A stretch of 64,000 bases of DNA from an uncultured Thalassotalea sp. (GCA_947492575.1 CANLNK010000008.1:121929-185928); one strand, 5' to 3'. Shown: positions 15,760-26,272, counted from the first letter of the stretch. The notes: generated by a model from the sequence alone, not told the origin. Made by a program: numbers and translations.

Positions 15760-17787
15760 ATGCTTAAATTTTGTCGTATCGCACTTGCCATTTCATTAAC
15801 TTTTTCCGCGACAGCGTTCGCTGATAAAGTATCCACTGATGACGCACTTCCTGAGTTAATACCAGAAAGTCAGCATGTCACCGCAAGTAAACGAATAACG
15901 GCTTTATATACGCGTGCCCATTACAAACCAGTAAAAATTAATGATGCGCTTTCTGATGAAATATTTGATCGTTATATCAAACAGCTTGATTATGCGAGAA
16001 ATGTTTTCTTAGCCTCTGACATTGAAACGCTGTCGAAACACAGTAAGTCATTTGACTCGGTAGTTTCACGCGGAAAACTCGATGTTGCTTATGATATTTT
16101 TAACTTAAATCTGCAACGTCGATTAGAACGTTATGAATATGCGTTAACGCTTTTAGACAAACCATTTGATTTCACGGTTGACGAAGAATATGTCTTTGAT
16201 CGTGAAGATGCTCCATATGCCAAAAACGTCGATGAGCTAAATGAGTTATGGCGTCAAAAAGTTAAGTATGATGCTCTCAACTTAACGCTAGCAGGCAAAG
16301 AGTGGGAGAAAGTCCAAGAAATCCTTGGCAAGCGCTACCGCTATGCGATAAAGCGTTTAAAACAAAGCGAAAGTGAAGACGTTTTTCAGTTAGTGATGAA
16401 TAGTTTCGCTCGTGTTGTTGAACCTCATACATCATACCTATCACCGCGAAATGCTGAACGTTTCCAAATGGAAATGAACCTATCGCTAGAAGGTATCGGT
16501 GCAGTGCTGCGAGCTGAAGAAGACTACACGGTTATTCAAAGCGTTGTAGACGGTGGTCCTGCAGACAAATCAAAGCAGTTAAAGCCTAAAGATCGCATTG
16601 TTGGTGTAGCGCAAGACACTGAAGAGTTTGTGGATGTAATCGGCTGGCGCTTAGATGATGTCGTCGATCTTATCAAAGGTCCTAAAGGTAGTAACGTAAG
16701 ACTGCAAGTACTGCCTGAAGAATCTGATGATGCATCGAGTATGAAAGTCGTTTCGATCACTCGCGATAAAATCAAGTTAGAAGACCGTGCTGCCAAGTCT
16801 GACGTTTATTACGAAAACGAATTAGAGCAGAGTGGCAAGAAGTTGGGCGTAATTACTATCCCAAGCTTCTATAACAACTTATCCCGTGATGTTAAGAAAG
16901 AACTTGAGAAGTTAGGAAACGAAAAAGTAGAAGGCGTTATTGTAGATCTTCGCGGTAATGGCGGTGGTTCATTAAATGAAGCAACATTATTAACCGGTTT
17001 ATTTATTGATAAAGGCCCTGTAGTTCAAGTGCGTGATGGCGCTAACCGAGTTCAAGTTAACAGTGACCGAGACGGCTTCAGCTACTACGATGGCCCATTA
17101 ACGGTCATGGTGGATAGATACAGTGCATCAGCTAGTGAAATATTCTCGGCGGCAATTCAAGATTATGGCCGCGGCGTAATTGTCGGTGAACATACGTTTG
17201 GTAAAGGTACTGTGCAACAACACCGTGGGCTAGGTCGCGTATACGACTTATTTGAAAAACCTTTAGGTAGCACACAGTACACGATTGCGAAATTCTACCG
17301 TATAAATGGTGGCTCAACACAACATCGTGGTGTTACACCAGACATAGCGTTCCCTTCTGCTATTGCCCCTGAAGATTGGGGCGAAAGCAAAGAAGAAAAC
17401 GCGTTACCGTGGGATCAAATTGCGAAAGCTCAATATCGTCAATTGAAAGATATTACTTCAGACTTAGCGTATTTAACTTCATTGCATAACGAGCGTATTA
17501 CTCACAACACCGAGTTTAACTACTTGCTATCGGATATTGAAGAATATCAAAAAGAGAAAGATAACGAGTCGATCTCTCTGAACCTAGTTAAACGCAAAGA
17601 AAAGCGTGAAGAGCGAAAGGCTAAGCAACTAGCACGTGCAAATGAGCGTCTGCAAGTATTAGGTTTAAAGGCAATTGAAAAATTGGATGATGCGCCAGAA
17701 GCCTTAGATGAACTTGACCCATTTTTGGATGAAACAGCGCGAATTACTTTTGATTTAATTGCGCTGGGTAAAGTTGCAAAGCAGTAA
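15760..17787 (+). CDS. prc: carboxy-terminal processing (tail-specific) protease
   Basis: A periplasmic S41 serine protease that degrades or trims proteins from the C-terminus, including peptidoglycan hydrolases and lipoproteins in E. coli. 675 residues, near the E. coli length. A signal peptide (about 1-21, ends TAFA) precedes the N-terminal helical domain, a PDZ domain around residues 235-325 (LSLEGIGAVLRAEEDYTVIQ onward) and the protease core. The catalytic dyad is Ser457 in YSASASEIF and Lys482 in FGKGTVQ. A charged C-terminal helical region follows. It is the last gene of the msrC-proQ-prc run, with a terminator at 17858. Confidence 0.96.
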   Translation: MLKFCRIALAISLTFSATAFADKVSTDDALPELIPESQHVTASKRITALYTRAHYKPVKINDALSDEIFDRYIKQLDYARNVFLASDIETLSKHSKSFDSVVSRGKLDVAYDIFNLNLQRRLERYEYALTLLDKPFDFTVDEEYVFDREDAPYAKNVDELNELWRQKVKYDALNLTLAGKEWEKVQEILGKRYRYAIKRLKQSESEDVFQLVMNSFARVVEPHTSYLSPRNAERFQMEMNLSLEGIGAVLRAEEDYTVIQSVVDGGPADKSKQLKPKDRIVGVAQDTEEFVDVIGWRLDDVVDLIKGPKGSNVRLQVLPEESDDASSMKVVSITRDKIKLEDRAAKSDVYYENELEQSGKKLGVITIPSFYNNLSRDVKKELEKLGNEKVEGVIVDLRGNGGGSLNEATLLTGLFIDKGPVVQVRDGANRVQVNSDRDGFSYYDGPLTVMVDRYSASASEIFSAAIQDYGRGVIVGEHTFGKGTVQQHRGLGRVYDLFEKPLGSTQYTIAKFYRINGGSTQHRGVTPDIAFPSAIAPEDWGESKEENALPWDQIAKAQYRQLKDITSDLAYLTSLHNERITHNTEFNYLLSDIEEYQKEKDNESISLNLVKRKEKREERKAKQLARANERLQVLGLKAIEKLDDAPEALDELDPFLDETARITFDLIALGKVAKQ

Positions 17788-17857
17788 TCCGCGCAAAGCA
17801 GGCGAACTAAACCATTAAGGTTTCGTAAGATTGCTGTATTCGTAACGCATATTTGAC

Positions 17858-17882
17858 AAAAACCGCCCAAGGGCGGTTTTTT
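17858..17882 (+). terminator. intrinsic terminator of proQ-prc
   Basis: AAAAACCGCCC / GGGCGGTTTTTT with a two-base loop and U-tract; a strong hairpin. Confidence 0.88.
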
Positions 17883-18066
17883 AATGTCTATTTTGCGATT
17901 AATTTACTATGCAGCAATTGTGAATAGTTAGGTATGGGCGTTTACCTGAGGCGTGCTGCTTTAGTATAATTACTTTAAAAAATGTCTTGCAGTAATAATA
18001 AACTCTAGGCATGTTTACATGCCGTTACGCGAGGCATAATAAATATAATTAGGATGTAGTTTAACA

Positions 18067-19530
18067 ATGACACAACAAAACGATTCGCAGTTCAGAATCC
18101 CTAGCATACTCGACGCGCTTATCCCGATCATCGCGCTCATTATCATGCTATCGACTGCCGTAGTTTACTTTGGCGATAATTCCTCATACGGTCCAAACCA
18201 AATCGCCTTATTAATCGCCATGGGTATCGCGATTATTATCGGTTTAAAAAATGGTTACACATGGCACTCAATAGAAAAGGCCATTGTTAACGGTATCTCA
18301 ATTTCGCTGGGTGCGGTGCTGATACTACTTGCAGTTGGTTCTCTTATCGGTACATGGCTACTTTCGGGGACAGTACCAACACTTGTTTACTATGGTCTGC
18401 AAATCATTGATCCAAGCTGGTTCTACGCAGCAGCATGTATCGTTTGTGGTCTAGTGGCAATGAGTATTGGTAGTTCTTGGACTACCGCTGCGACAGTAGG
18501 TGTTGCGTTCATTGGTATCGCAAGTGGCTTTGAAATGTCATCAGCTGTAACAGCAGGTGCGGTAATTTCAGGTGCTTACTTTGGTGATAAGTTATCGCCA
18601 CTCTCAGAAACCACCAACTTAGCACCGGCAGTTGCAGGAACAGATTTGTTCGCGCACATTCGCAACATGCTTTGGACAACAGTACCAAGCTTTGTGATTG
18701 CTTTAGTCATTTTCCTCTTCATCGGGTTTAATCACTCAGGTACAGGGGCAGGTAACACAGAAAGCATTGAAACACTGACATATACACTTTCAAATACCTA
18801 CAATATTTCGCTTTGGAATCTCATTCCATTAGTTGTGTTGTTAACCTTGGCATACAAGAAAATGCCGGCGTTCCCAGCCGTAGCAATTGGTGCAATTATT
18901 GGTGCTGTTTGGGCTGTTTTTTTTCAACAAGAATTAATTGCGACAATGGCAGCTAAAGGTGCAGACAGTGTTAAAGGCACTATTATGGTGGTGTGGACTG
19001 CATTTTTTGATGGTGTGACAGTCAATACCGGAAATGCTGAGGTAGATGAACTACTGAGTCGTGGTGGTATGTCTAGCATGCTAAATACTATTTGGTTGGT
19101 GATGACAGCATTGAGCTTTGGTGCTGTGCTTGAGCACTTAGGTATGTTGCGCCGTTTTGTCGACGCTATCTTATCTGCTGCTAAGTCAACAGGAAGCTTA
19201 ATTACGAGCACCGTAGCGACTTGTATTGGTACTAACTTAATTACCGCCGACCAATATATGGCTATCGTAATGCCTGGTCGCATGTACAAAGAAGAGTATG
19301 AGCGCAGAGGTTTAGACCCAACTGCATTGAGCCGTACGCTAGAGGACTCTGGCACTATCACATCACCATTAATTCCGTGGAATACCTGTGGTGCATTTAT
19401 GATGGGGGCTTTAGCTTTGGGCTCTTATGAATATATTTTCTATTGCTTCTTTAACTTTATAAACCCAATCCTAGCGATTGCTTACGGTTATTTAAACTTT
19501 AAGATTGCACGTATTGAAGAGCCAGCCTAA
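18067..19530 (+). CDS. nhaC: NhaC-family Na+/H+ antiporter
   Basis: A polytopic inner-membrane protein of 487 residues with about 11-12 hydrophobic segments. The family features GAYFGDKLSPLSETTNLAPA (about 170-190) and DSGTITSPLIPWNTCGAF near residue 430 are typical of NhaC and related antiporters that exchange Na+ (or organic acids, in malate/lactate relatives) for protons. The gene stands alone between terminators at 17858 and 19584. Exact ion or substrate preference is not decidable from sequence here. Confidence 0.88.
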   Translation: MTQQNDSQFRIPSILDALIPIIALIIMLSTAVVYFGDNSSYGPNQIALLIAMGIAIIIGLKNGYTWHSIEKAIVNGISISLGAVLILLAVGSLIGTWLLSGTVPTLVYYGLQIIDPSWFYAAACIVCGLVAMSIGSSWTTAATVGVAFIGIASGFEMSSAVTAGAVISGAYFGDKLSPLSETTNLAPAVAGTDLFAHIRNMLWTTVPSFVIALVIFLFIGFNHSGTGAGNTESIETLTYTLSNTYNISLWNLIPLVVLLTLAYKKMPAFPAVAIGAIIGAVWAVFFQQELIATMAAKGADSVKGTIMVVWTAFFDGVTVNTGNAEVDELLSRGGMSSMLNTIWLVMTALSFGAVLEHLGMLRRFVDAILSAAKSTGSLITSTVATCIGTNLITADQYMAIVMPGRMYKEEYERRGLDPTALSRTLEDSGTITSPLIPWNTCGAFMMGALALGSYEYIFYCFFNFINPILAIAYGYLNFKIARIEEPA

Positions 19531-19583
19531 GCTCTTTGTATAGTCAGTGTTTTGAATTAGACTAACTGACAAGTTCTTATCAT

Positions 19584-19609
19584 AAAGCCTGCTTTTTGCA
19601 GGCTTTTTT
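19584..19609 (+). terminator. intrinsic terminator of the NhaC gene
   Basis: AAAGCCTGC / GCAGGCTTT with a short T loop and terminal T run. Confidence 0.85.
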
Positions 19610-19653
19610 GTTAAATTAATCACTATCTTTGGCTTCAAAATATAGAGAATTTT

Positions 19654-22236
19654 ATGTCTGAATTTACAGCCCGCTATTTATCTGATTATCAGCCTTCTCC
19701 ATTTACTATCGACGCAATCGACCTAACGTTTGCGTTAGACAAAAATAAAACTCGCGTGACGAGTGTGCTTTCAGTTAAACGACTGCACGACAAGGGAACA
19801 GACCTTGTCCTTGATGGTGAACACTTAACGCTGGTTTCTGTTGCAATCGGTGAGCGTACGTTATCCCCTTCAGAGTACCAGCTGACAGAAACAAACTTAA
19901 CACTAAAGAATGTTACAGATAATTTTTCTCTAACTATTGTTACTGAAATAGATCCGGCCGGTAACACTGCACTCGAGGGGTTGTATCAGTCCGGTCAAGC
20001 CTATTGCACGCAGTGTGAAGCAGAAGGCTTCAGACGTATTACTTACTATCTAGATAGACCCGATGTCATGGCGGTATTCACCACAAAAGTGATCGGCGAT
20101 AAGAAGTCTCTACCTTATTTGCTTGCTAATGGTAATCCGATTGACCGCGGTGAACTGGAAGATGGACAGCATTTTGTTACTTGGCATGACCCATTTCCAA
20201 AGCCAGCTTATCTTTTTGCGTTAGTTGCTGGTGACTTTGATTTACTCAAAGAAACGTATACTACAGTTTCGGGCCGTGAGGTCTCACTTGAAATATTTGT
20301 TGACAAAGGCAATAAACACAAAGCCAAGCATGCGATGGCTTCTTTGCATAAGTCGATGCGTTGGGATGAGGAAGTATTTGGTCTTGAATATGATTTAGAT
20401 ATTTACATGATCGTTGCTGTCGACTTCTTTAATATGGGCGCAATGGAGAACAAGGGGCTTAATGTATTTAATAGTAAATATGTTTTAGCCGATGAAAACA
20501 GTGCGACAGATACTGACTTCTTTAATATTGAAGCGGTCATTGCCCATGAATATTTCCACAACTGGACTGGTAACCGAGTGACGTGTAGAGACTGGTTCCA
20601 ACTTAGCTTGAAAGAAGGCTTAACCGTTTTTCGTGATCAACAGTTTAGTGCTGACATGCATTCAGCGGGCGTAACGCGCATTCAAAATGTTAAAGTATTG
20701 CGTTCACAGCAGTTCGCAGAAGATGCGGGACCAATGTCGCATCCAATCAGGCCAGAAAAAGTGATGGAAATGAATAATTTCTACACGTTAACGGTATACG
20801 AGAAAGGTTCTGAAGTTATTCGCATGTTACATACCTTGCTGGGCCGAGAAGGTTTTAGAAAGGGGATGGATTTATATTTCAAACGTTTTGATGGAATGGC
20901 GGTAACGTGTGACGACTTCGTCAATGCGATGGCTGATGCTAATGACAGAGACCTTACACTTTTTAAACGTTGGTATTCTCAATCTGGCACGCCAGAATTA
21001 ACAGTGAATCAAAGTTTTAATAGTGAGCTAGGTAGACTTTCATTAACCGTCACTCAGCATACGCCGAGTAGTAAATCTCAGCCAGAGAAACTGCCACTGC
21101 ATATTCCAATTAATATCGAGTTAATTGATACCGACGCTAATACGTCCTCACAACAATTAATTGAATTAACTAATGAAACGCAAACATGGGAACTTGACGC
21201 TACTGAAAATACAGTCATTGCGTTTTTAGGTGGCTTCTCGGCTCCAGTTAAAGTCGATTTTGAACAATCGGAAAAAGATTTATTGGCGATCATTGCCAAC
21301 AGTCAAGATAGTTTCTGCGTATGGGATGCAGGCCAAACATTAATGGCGAACGAAATTAAGCGCCTAATTGAAAATGGTGGGAAAGTATCGACTCAAGTGA
21401 TTGATATGTTCTCAGCCTTGTTCAAAGCTGAATATGACGCAGCGTTTCGCGCATTGATGCTTACTTTGCCATCGTTCGATGAAATGGTGTCGCAAATCGA
21501 TAACGTAACACCACATAAGCTACTTGCGGCAATATCTTCTATGAAGCATGGCCTTGCTAAGTATTTCCAAACAGAACTAGAGAGCTTATATCGAGATAAT
21601 CAGAGTTTGGTAGGGAAAGAAAGTAGTGAACAAGTTGGATCACGAGCATTGGCAAATACTTGTTTGAGCTATCTTGCAGCACTTGGAGCTAATAACCTTA
21701 TTCAAGAAAGATATGCTGGCGCAACTGATATGACGACGAAGCTAGGTGCGCTGCAAAATGCTGTTAAATATGATGTAGCGTTAGCAGATTCATTACTCGA
21801 GAAGTTTGAGCAGGAGTTCAAGCAAGATACCCTAGTGATGGACAAATGGTTTAGCTTGCAGGCAAATATTCAATCTGACGACATGTTTGAACGTCTAATT
21901 AGCTTGATGAAACGCGACGATTTTTCATTGAAAAACCCGAATAGGGCACGTGCATTAATCGGTGCATTTGTCATGCAAAACGCAAACTACTTCCATCGCA
22001 ATGATGGTGCTGGTTACCGCTATCTTGCAGACAATATTATCGAAATGGATAAGCTGAACCCACAAGTTGCATCTAGATTGATAACCCCACTTATTCAATT
22101 TAAGGCATTTGACAGTCATCACCAGACATTGATGGTAAGTGAACTGAAGCGTATTTCTGCACAGAGTAGCTTGTCACGGGATTTGGTCGAAAAATTGGAA
22201 GCTGCTCTAGGTGAAGCTAAATTAGTCGGCGCTTGA
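19654..22236 (+). CDS. pepN: aminopeptidase N
   Basis: The major cytoplasmic M1 alanyl aminopeptidase, releasing N-terminal residues from peptides. 860 residues, near the E. coli 870. The exopeptidase GAMEN motif is at 262-266, and the zinc site is His298-Glu299-x-x-His302 (HEYFHNWTGNR) with Glu321. The C-terminal helical domain is full length. A second M1 enzyme in the window (58969-61434) is exported and belongs to a different subgroup. It is followed 22 bp later by the DUF2835 gene, a common pairing in related genomes. Confidence 0.97.
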   Translation: MSEFTARYLSDYQPSPFTIDAIDLTFALDKNKTRVTSVLSVKRLHDKGTDLVLDGEHLTLVSVAIGERTLSPSEYQLTETNLTLKNVTDNFSLTIVTEIDPAGNTALEGLYQSGQAYCTQCEAEGFRRITYYLDRPDVMAVFTTKVIGDKKSLPYLLANGNPIDRGELEDGQHFVTWHDPFPKPAYLFALVAGDFDLLKETYTTVSGREVSLEIFVDKGNKHKAKHAMASLHKSMRWDEEVFGLEYDLDIYMIVAVDFFNMGAMENKGLNVFNSKYVLADENSATDTDFFNIEAVIAHEYFHNWTGNRVTCRDWFQLSLKEGLTVFRDQQFSADMHSAGVTRIQNVKVLRSQQFAEDAGPMSHPIRPEKVMEMNNFYTLTVYEKGSEVIRMLHTLLGREGFRKGMDLYFKRFDGMAVTCDDFVNAMADANDRDLTLFKRWYSQSGTPELTVNQSFNSELGRLSLTVTQHTPSSKSQPEKLPLHIPINIELIDTDANTSSQQLIELTNETQTWELDATENTVIAFLGGFSAPVKVDFEQSEKDLLAIIANSQDSFCVWDAGQTLMANEIKRLIENGGKVSTQVIDMFSALFKAEYDAAFRALMLTLPSFDEMVSQIDNVTPHKLLAAISSMKHGLAKYFQTELESLYRDNQSLVGKESSEQVGSRALANTCLSYLAALGANNLIQERYAGATDMTTKLGALQNAVKYDVALADSLLEKFEQEFKQDTLVMDKWFSLQANIQSDDMFERLISLMKRDDFSLKNPNRARALIGAFVMQNANYFHRNDGAGYRYLADNIIEMDKLNPQVASRLITPLIQFKAFDSHHQTLMVSELKRISAQSSLSRDLVEKLEAALGEAKLVGA

Positions 22237-22258
22237 TGGTGGCAGCAGGTTTTTAGTA

Positions 22259-22471
22259 ATGAAGTACTACTTTTCACTTTATATGAGCCGAGAAGACTTT
22301 ATGCCCTATTACACAGGGCAATTATCAACTGTTGTTACACGGGCTACGAATGGTCAAAATATTCAATTTCCTGCGATGCATTTGCGGAAATTCATGACAA
22401 ATACGGGGATTAAAGGGGCTTTTTGTTTGGAAACTGACAATAACAAGTTTATATCTTTGAAAAAAATTTAA
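22259..22471 (+). CDS. DUF2835 family protein
   Basis: A 70-residue protein matching DUF2835 as I know it: an N-terminal YYFSLYMSREDFMPYYTG, a central QFPAMHLRKFMTNTGIKG and the ending DNNKFISLKKI. It is predicted to be a small beta-rich soluble protein, function unknown. It lies 22 bp downstream of pepN and is probably co-transcribed. Short, but clearly a real gene. Confidence 0.85.
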   Translation: MKYYFSLYMSREDFMPYYTGQLSTVVTRATNGQNIQFPAMHLRKFMTNTGIKGAFCLETDNNKFISLKKI

Positions 22472-22586
22472 TTTTTTAGAGTATATGCTTTAAACAGTGG
22501 TCAGACCTTTTGGTGAAAATATGACCATGAGCGGTGTATCCAGCAATAGCAAGAATAACGTTAGCTTTAGCCATTTTTCGCTAAAT
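22472..22586. other. intergenic region before the palindrome
   Basis: AT-rich sequence with no recognised gene or site. Confidence 0.4.
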
Positions 22587-22624
22587 TAAACCCTGTTTAA
22601 AACAAGTGTTTTAAACAGGGTTTA
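22587..22624. repeat. perfect 17-bp-arm palindrome
   Basis: TAAACCCTGTTTAAAAC, a 4-base loop AAGT, then its exact complement. The stem is long and AT-rich, with no clean U-tract on either strand. It lies between pepN-DUF2835 and the DUF1302 operon, 168 bp before the latter's start, so it may be a terminator, an operator or both. Confidence 0.7.
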
Positions 22625-22791
22625 GAATTCATCTTGTTCTCGTTCGCAGAGCATTAAAAATAAGTCTTCCCATCAATGTTTTACCGCTTGCTAGTTGTCT
22701 AAAATGATGCAATTATTGTTTAATCCACAAAGTGGAATATATAAAATAACAAGTAAAATAATACTTTGTTTCAGGACTGGGGAGAGAATGA

Positions 22792-24846
22792 ATGAAACAT
22801 AGCCCACGTATAACGTTTTTGAAAAAACCGTTAGCACTTGGTATTGCGACAGCGTTGATGGCAGCAACAAGCTCTGTCTCAGCTGCCAATTTTCAACTTG
22901 GCGACTTTGATATCAGTTTCGATTCAACGTTTTCATTAGGTACGAGTATTCGTGTCGAAGACAGAGATTGGAACGGCCAAGTAGGTAAAGCTAACAACCC
23001 TCATAACGATTTCGACTACAGCCTTTATCATCCAGCATTTAACGTTGTGCCTACGGGTGCTGATTTATGGGATGGTGCTGGTAGTTACTCTACTAACGGC
23101 GATAATGCCAACTTGAATTTCGATGCTGGCGATACCTTTTCGACAGTATTTAAAGGTACACACGAATTAGATATCCGCAAGGACAACATGGGTGTTTTCA
23201 TTCGTGGTATGTACTTCTATGACTTTGCTATGTCTGATGGCGACTTTGCTTGGTCAGATCCGCTTACAGGCGAAAAAGACGATTTATGTCGCGATGACAA
23301 AGCTGAAGAGCAGCTATGTCAAGACGTTCGTTTACTCGATGCATTCTTCTATGCTGACTACGACATTGGCGAAATGCCATTTTCTGTACGTGTTGGTCAG
23401 CAAGTTATCAGCTGGGGTGAGAGCACACTAATTGCGCATGGTATTAGTGAATTAAACCCAATTGATATTGCACGTCTTCGCGCTCCAGGTTCAGAGATTA
23501 AAGAAGCGTTTATTCCTTTCGGTGCTGTTTGGGCTTCATTAGGTGTGACAGAGAACTTCAACATTGAAGCTTTCTATCAATACGACTGGGAAGAAACAAT
23601 TCTTGCAGCTCCAGGTAGCTACTTCTCTACCAACGATTTCGCGGGTGACGGTGGTCACTACAACAACGTGCAGCTAAACTTCTCAAGCAACCCTGATATG
23701 GATCTTGAGTACTTACTTGGCGGCTTAAATGGCCTAGGTGATATGTTACGTTCTGGTGATCCAGCACTAGCAGCTGCAGCACAAGCAGGTTACCTAGCTT
23801 ACGGCACTAAGTTAACACTTAAGGCACCAGGCGAAGAAGCATTAATCAAGCCTGATGATGGTGGTCAATATGGTTTACGTTTATCTTGGTACTTACCAGA
23901 GTTAAACGATACTGAAATCAGTTTATACCACATGAACTACCATAGCCGTCGTCCAGTATTCTCTGGTATCACTGCTGACTTCACTACACAAGCGATTGCA
24001 CAAGACTTAGCGTTTATTGCGGGTAACGCGGTAACTGAAGATAACTACTCTTCACTACGTGCTTTCTCGAAAGTAATGCTTGAGTATCCGGAAGACATTA
24101 AACTTTACGCATTTAGCTTTAACTCAACGATTGGCACAACAGCTGTTGCTGGTGAAATGTCATACCGTCAAGATGAGCCACTGCAAATCGATGACGTAGA
24201 ATTATTATTCGCAGCGATGCCACAGCAGTTAGCAAATGCATACCCAGACGATTACTCGTTCTTTGACGGTATTTCGCAGATGCCAATTTACGGTCCAGGT
24301 GAGCAAGCACAAGGTTTCATTTTGTCTGATACAGTTCAGGCTCAAGTAACGTTCACTCACTTATTTGGTCCAATGTTTGGTGCTAGCCAAGTGACCGGTT
24401 TATTAGAGGTTGGTGGTATTAACATCAACGATATGCCTGATGAAGACGTATTACGTTTAAATGGCCCAGGTACTGGTCGTAATGGCGGTATCGCTGGCAA
24501 AGAAGGTTTAGAATTAGTAGTGCAAGATGGTGTTGAAACTAACCCATTCCCAACAGAGTTTGCTTGGGGTTACCGCGCTGTTGCTAAGCTAGACTACAAT
24601 AACGTTTTTGCTGGCATTAACATGTCACCGAGAATTGTATTCTCTCACGATGTTGAAGGTATCACGCCGGATCCATTGTTCTTATTTATCGAAGATCGCA
24701 AGTCTATCTCGTTTGGTATCGATTTTGATTACCAAAGCCGTTGGGCTGCAAGCTTTGGTTACAACGCATTCTTCGGTGGTGTAGGTACGACTAACCAAAT
24801 GGAAGATCGTGACTTTATCTCGTTCAGTGTCAAGTATTCAATTTAA
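22792..24846 (+). CDS. DUF1302 family outer-membrane protein
   Basis: A 684-residue protein with a long signal peptide (about 1-31, ending SSVSA-AN) and a repetitive amphipathic beta-strand pattern ending in FSVKYSI, typical of a large outer-membrane barrel. DUF1302 proteins are nearly always next to DUF1329, as here (12 bp gap). Substrate is unknown; hydrophobic compounds are proposed from the MMPL partner downstream. The ribosome site GGGGAGAG serves ATG 22792; an overlapping ATG at 22788 opens only a four-codon frame (ATG AAT GAA ACA TAG). It is first in a four-gene operon. Confidence 0.9.
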   Translation: MKHSPRITFLKKPLALGIATALMAATSSVSAANFQLGDFDISFDSTFSLGTSIRVEDRDWNGQVGKANNPHNDFDYSLYHPAFNVVPTGADLWDGAGSYSTNGDNANLNFDAGDTFSTVFKGTHELDIRKDNMGVFIRGMYFYDFAMSDGDFAWSDPLTGEKDDLCRDDKAEEQLCQDVRLLDAFFYADYDIGEMPFSVRVGQQVISWGESTLIAHGISELNPIDIARLRAPGSEIKEAFIPFGAVWASLGVTENFNIEAFYQYDWEETILAAPGSYFSTNDFAGDGGHYNNVQLNFSSNPDMDLEYLLGGLNGLGDMLRSGDPALAAAAQAGYLAYGTKLTLKAPGEEALIKPDDGGQYGLRLSWYLPELNDTEISLYHMNYHSRRPVFSGITADFTTQAIAQDLAFIAGNAVTEDNYSSLRAFSKVMLEYPEDIKLYAFSFNSTIGTTAVAGEMSYRQDEPLQIDDVELLFAAMPQQLANAYPDDYSFFDGISQMPIYGPGEQAQGFILSDTVQAQVTFTHLFGPMFGASQVTGLLEVGGININDMPDEDVLRLNGPGTGRNGGIAGKEGLELVVQDGVETNPFPTEFAWGYRAVAKLDYNNVFAGINMSPRIVFSHDVEGITPDPLFLFIEDRKSISFGIDFDYQSRWAASFGYNAFFGGVGTTNQMEDRDFISFSVKYSI

Positions 24847-24858
24847 GGGATAACAATC

Positions 24859-26223
24859 GTGAAAAAATTAACCCTATTATCATTAGCTGTGTCGTTCGCT
24901 TTTACTAGCGGCGCAGCAGTAGCAAAAATCTCTTCTGAGGAAGCAGCTAAGCTTTCAAAAGAGTTAACACCATTTGGTGCTGTACGTGCAGGTAACGCTG
25001 ATGGCTCGATTCCTGAGTGGACAGGCGGTATTAAAGAAGCACCAGCAGGTTACACACCTGGCGATCATCACCCAGATCCGTATCCAAATGACAAAGTGTT
25101 ATACACAGTTACTGCTCAAAACTTAGAACAGTACAAAGATTTACTAACACCGGGTCAAATCAGTTTATTTGAAACTTACCCAGATACGTTCAAAATGAAT
25201 GTTTACCAAACACGTCGTTCAGCGTCTTACCCTGAGCATGTGTATCAAGCAACAATCGATAATGCTGTGCGTGCTGAATTAGTAGAAGAAGGTAACGGTA
25301 TTACGCAAGCTGCTGTTGGTATCCCATTCCCTGTGCCAGAAAATGGCTTAGAAGCTATTTGGAACCACATTTTACGTTATCGTGGTGAAGCGCTTAGCCG
25401 TCAAGGTGGCCAAGCTGCGCCAACAGCAAGTGGTGATTTCACTTACATTGGTTTCGATGAGCAACTAATGTTGCCATACAACGTAAAGGGTGCGAATCCG
25501 GAAGAATTACAGCAATCGAACATCTTGTTTAAGTTCAAGCAAAAGGTTTCTGAACCAGCGCGTATTGCTGGTACAGCACTTCTTGTTCACGAGACGATGG
25601 ACCAAATTAAAACACCTCGTCAAGCATGGACTTACAACACTGGTCAACGTCGTGTTCGTCGTGCACCTAACGTAGCATATGATGCACCAGGTACAGCTTC
25701 AGATGGTCTACGTACAACCGATGACTTCGATATGTATAACGGTGCCCCAAACCGTTACACATGGACATTAAAGGGAAAGCAAGAACTACTTATTCCTTAC
25801 AACGATTACCGCTTACACAGCGATAACGTTAAGTACGATGACATTATTCAACCAGGCCACATTAACCCTGACCTAGTGCGTTACGAAAAGCACCGTGTAT
25901 GGGTTGTTGAAGCTAACTTGAAGTCTGATACACGTCATATCTACAAGAAGCGTGTATTCTTCATCGACGAAGATAGCTGGCAAATTGCGGTAACTGATAT
26001 CTACGATAACCGCGATGAATTGTACAGAGTAGGGGTAGCTCATGGTATAAACTACTATGAAGTACCGACACAATGGTCTACTCTTGAAGTGTTCCACGAT
26101 ATTCAAGCTCGTCGTTACATTGCTATCGGTTTAGATAACGAAGCAAACATGTACGACTTCGGCGCTGAATTAAAAGATAAGTCGTTTACACCGGCTGCGT
26201 TAAGACGAGAAGGTCGTCGCTAA
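24859..26223 (+). CDS. DUF1329 family periplasmic protein
   Basis: A 454-residue exported protein. The signal peptide (about 1-22, ends AAVA) is followed by the characteristic DUF1329 N-terminus LTPFGAVRAGNADGSIPEWTGG, then a lipoprotein-carrier-like (LolA/LolB-type) half-barrel with WTYNTGQRRVRRAP in the middle. The fold similarity suggests binding of a lipid-like ligand in the periplasm, between the DUF1302 barrel and the MMPL transporter; this is inference. A hairpin at 26241-26272 separates it from the last two genes. Confidence 0.9.
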   Translation: MKKLTLLSLAVSFAFTSGAAVAKISSEEAAKLSKELTPFGAVRAGNADGSIPEWTGGIKEAPAGYTPGDHHPDPYPNDKVLYTVTAQNLEQYKDLLTPGQISLFETYPDTFKMNVYQTRRSASYPEHVYQATIDNAVRAELVEEGNGITQAAVGIPFPVPENGLEAIWNHILRYRGEALSRQGGQAAPTASGDFTYIGFDEQLMLPYNVKGANPEELQQSNILFKFKQKVSEPARIAGTALLVHETMDQIKTPRQAWTYNTGQRRVRRAPNVAYDAPGTASDGLRTTDDFDMYNGAPNRYTWTLKGKQELLIPYNDYRLHSDNVKYDDIIQPGHINPDLVRYEKHRVWVVEANLKSDTRHIYKKRVFFIDEDSWQIAVTDIYDNRDELYRVGVAHGINYYEVPTQWSTLEVFHDIQARRYIAIGLDNEANMYDFGAELKDKSFTPAALRREGRR

Positions 26224-26240
26224 AACGCGCTTGATAAGTC

Positions 26241-26272
26241 AAACGGCTGGCTATGGTGTCAGCCGTTTTTGT
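26241..26272 (+). terminator. hairpin, possible partial terminator within the operon
   Basis: AAACGGCTG pairs with CAGCCGTTT, followed by TTGTTTT. It may lower expression of the two downstream genes relative to DUF1302-DUF1329. Confidence 0.65.

Noticed and set aside
18924..19361. 145-codon minus-strand ORF inside the NhaC gene
   Set aside because: Antisense shadow of a well-supported membrane protein gene.
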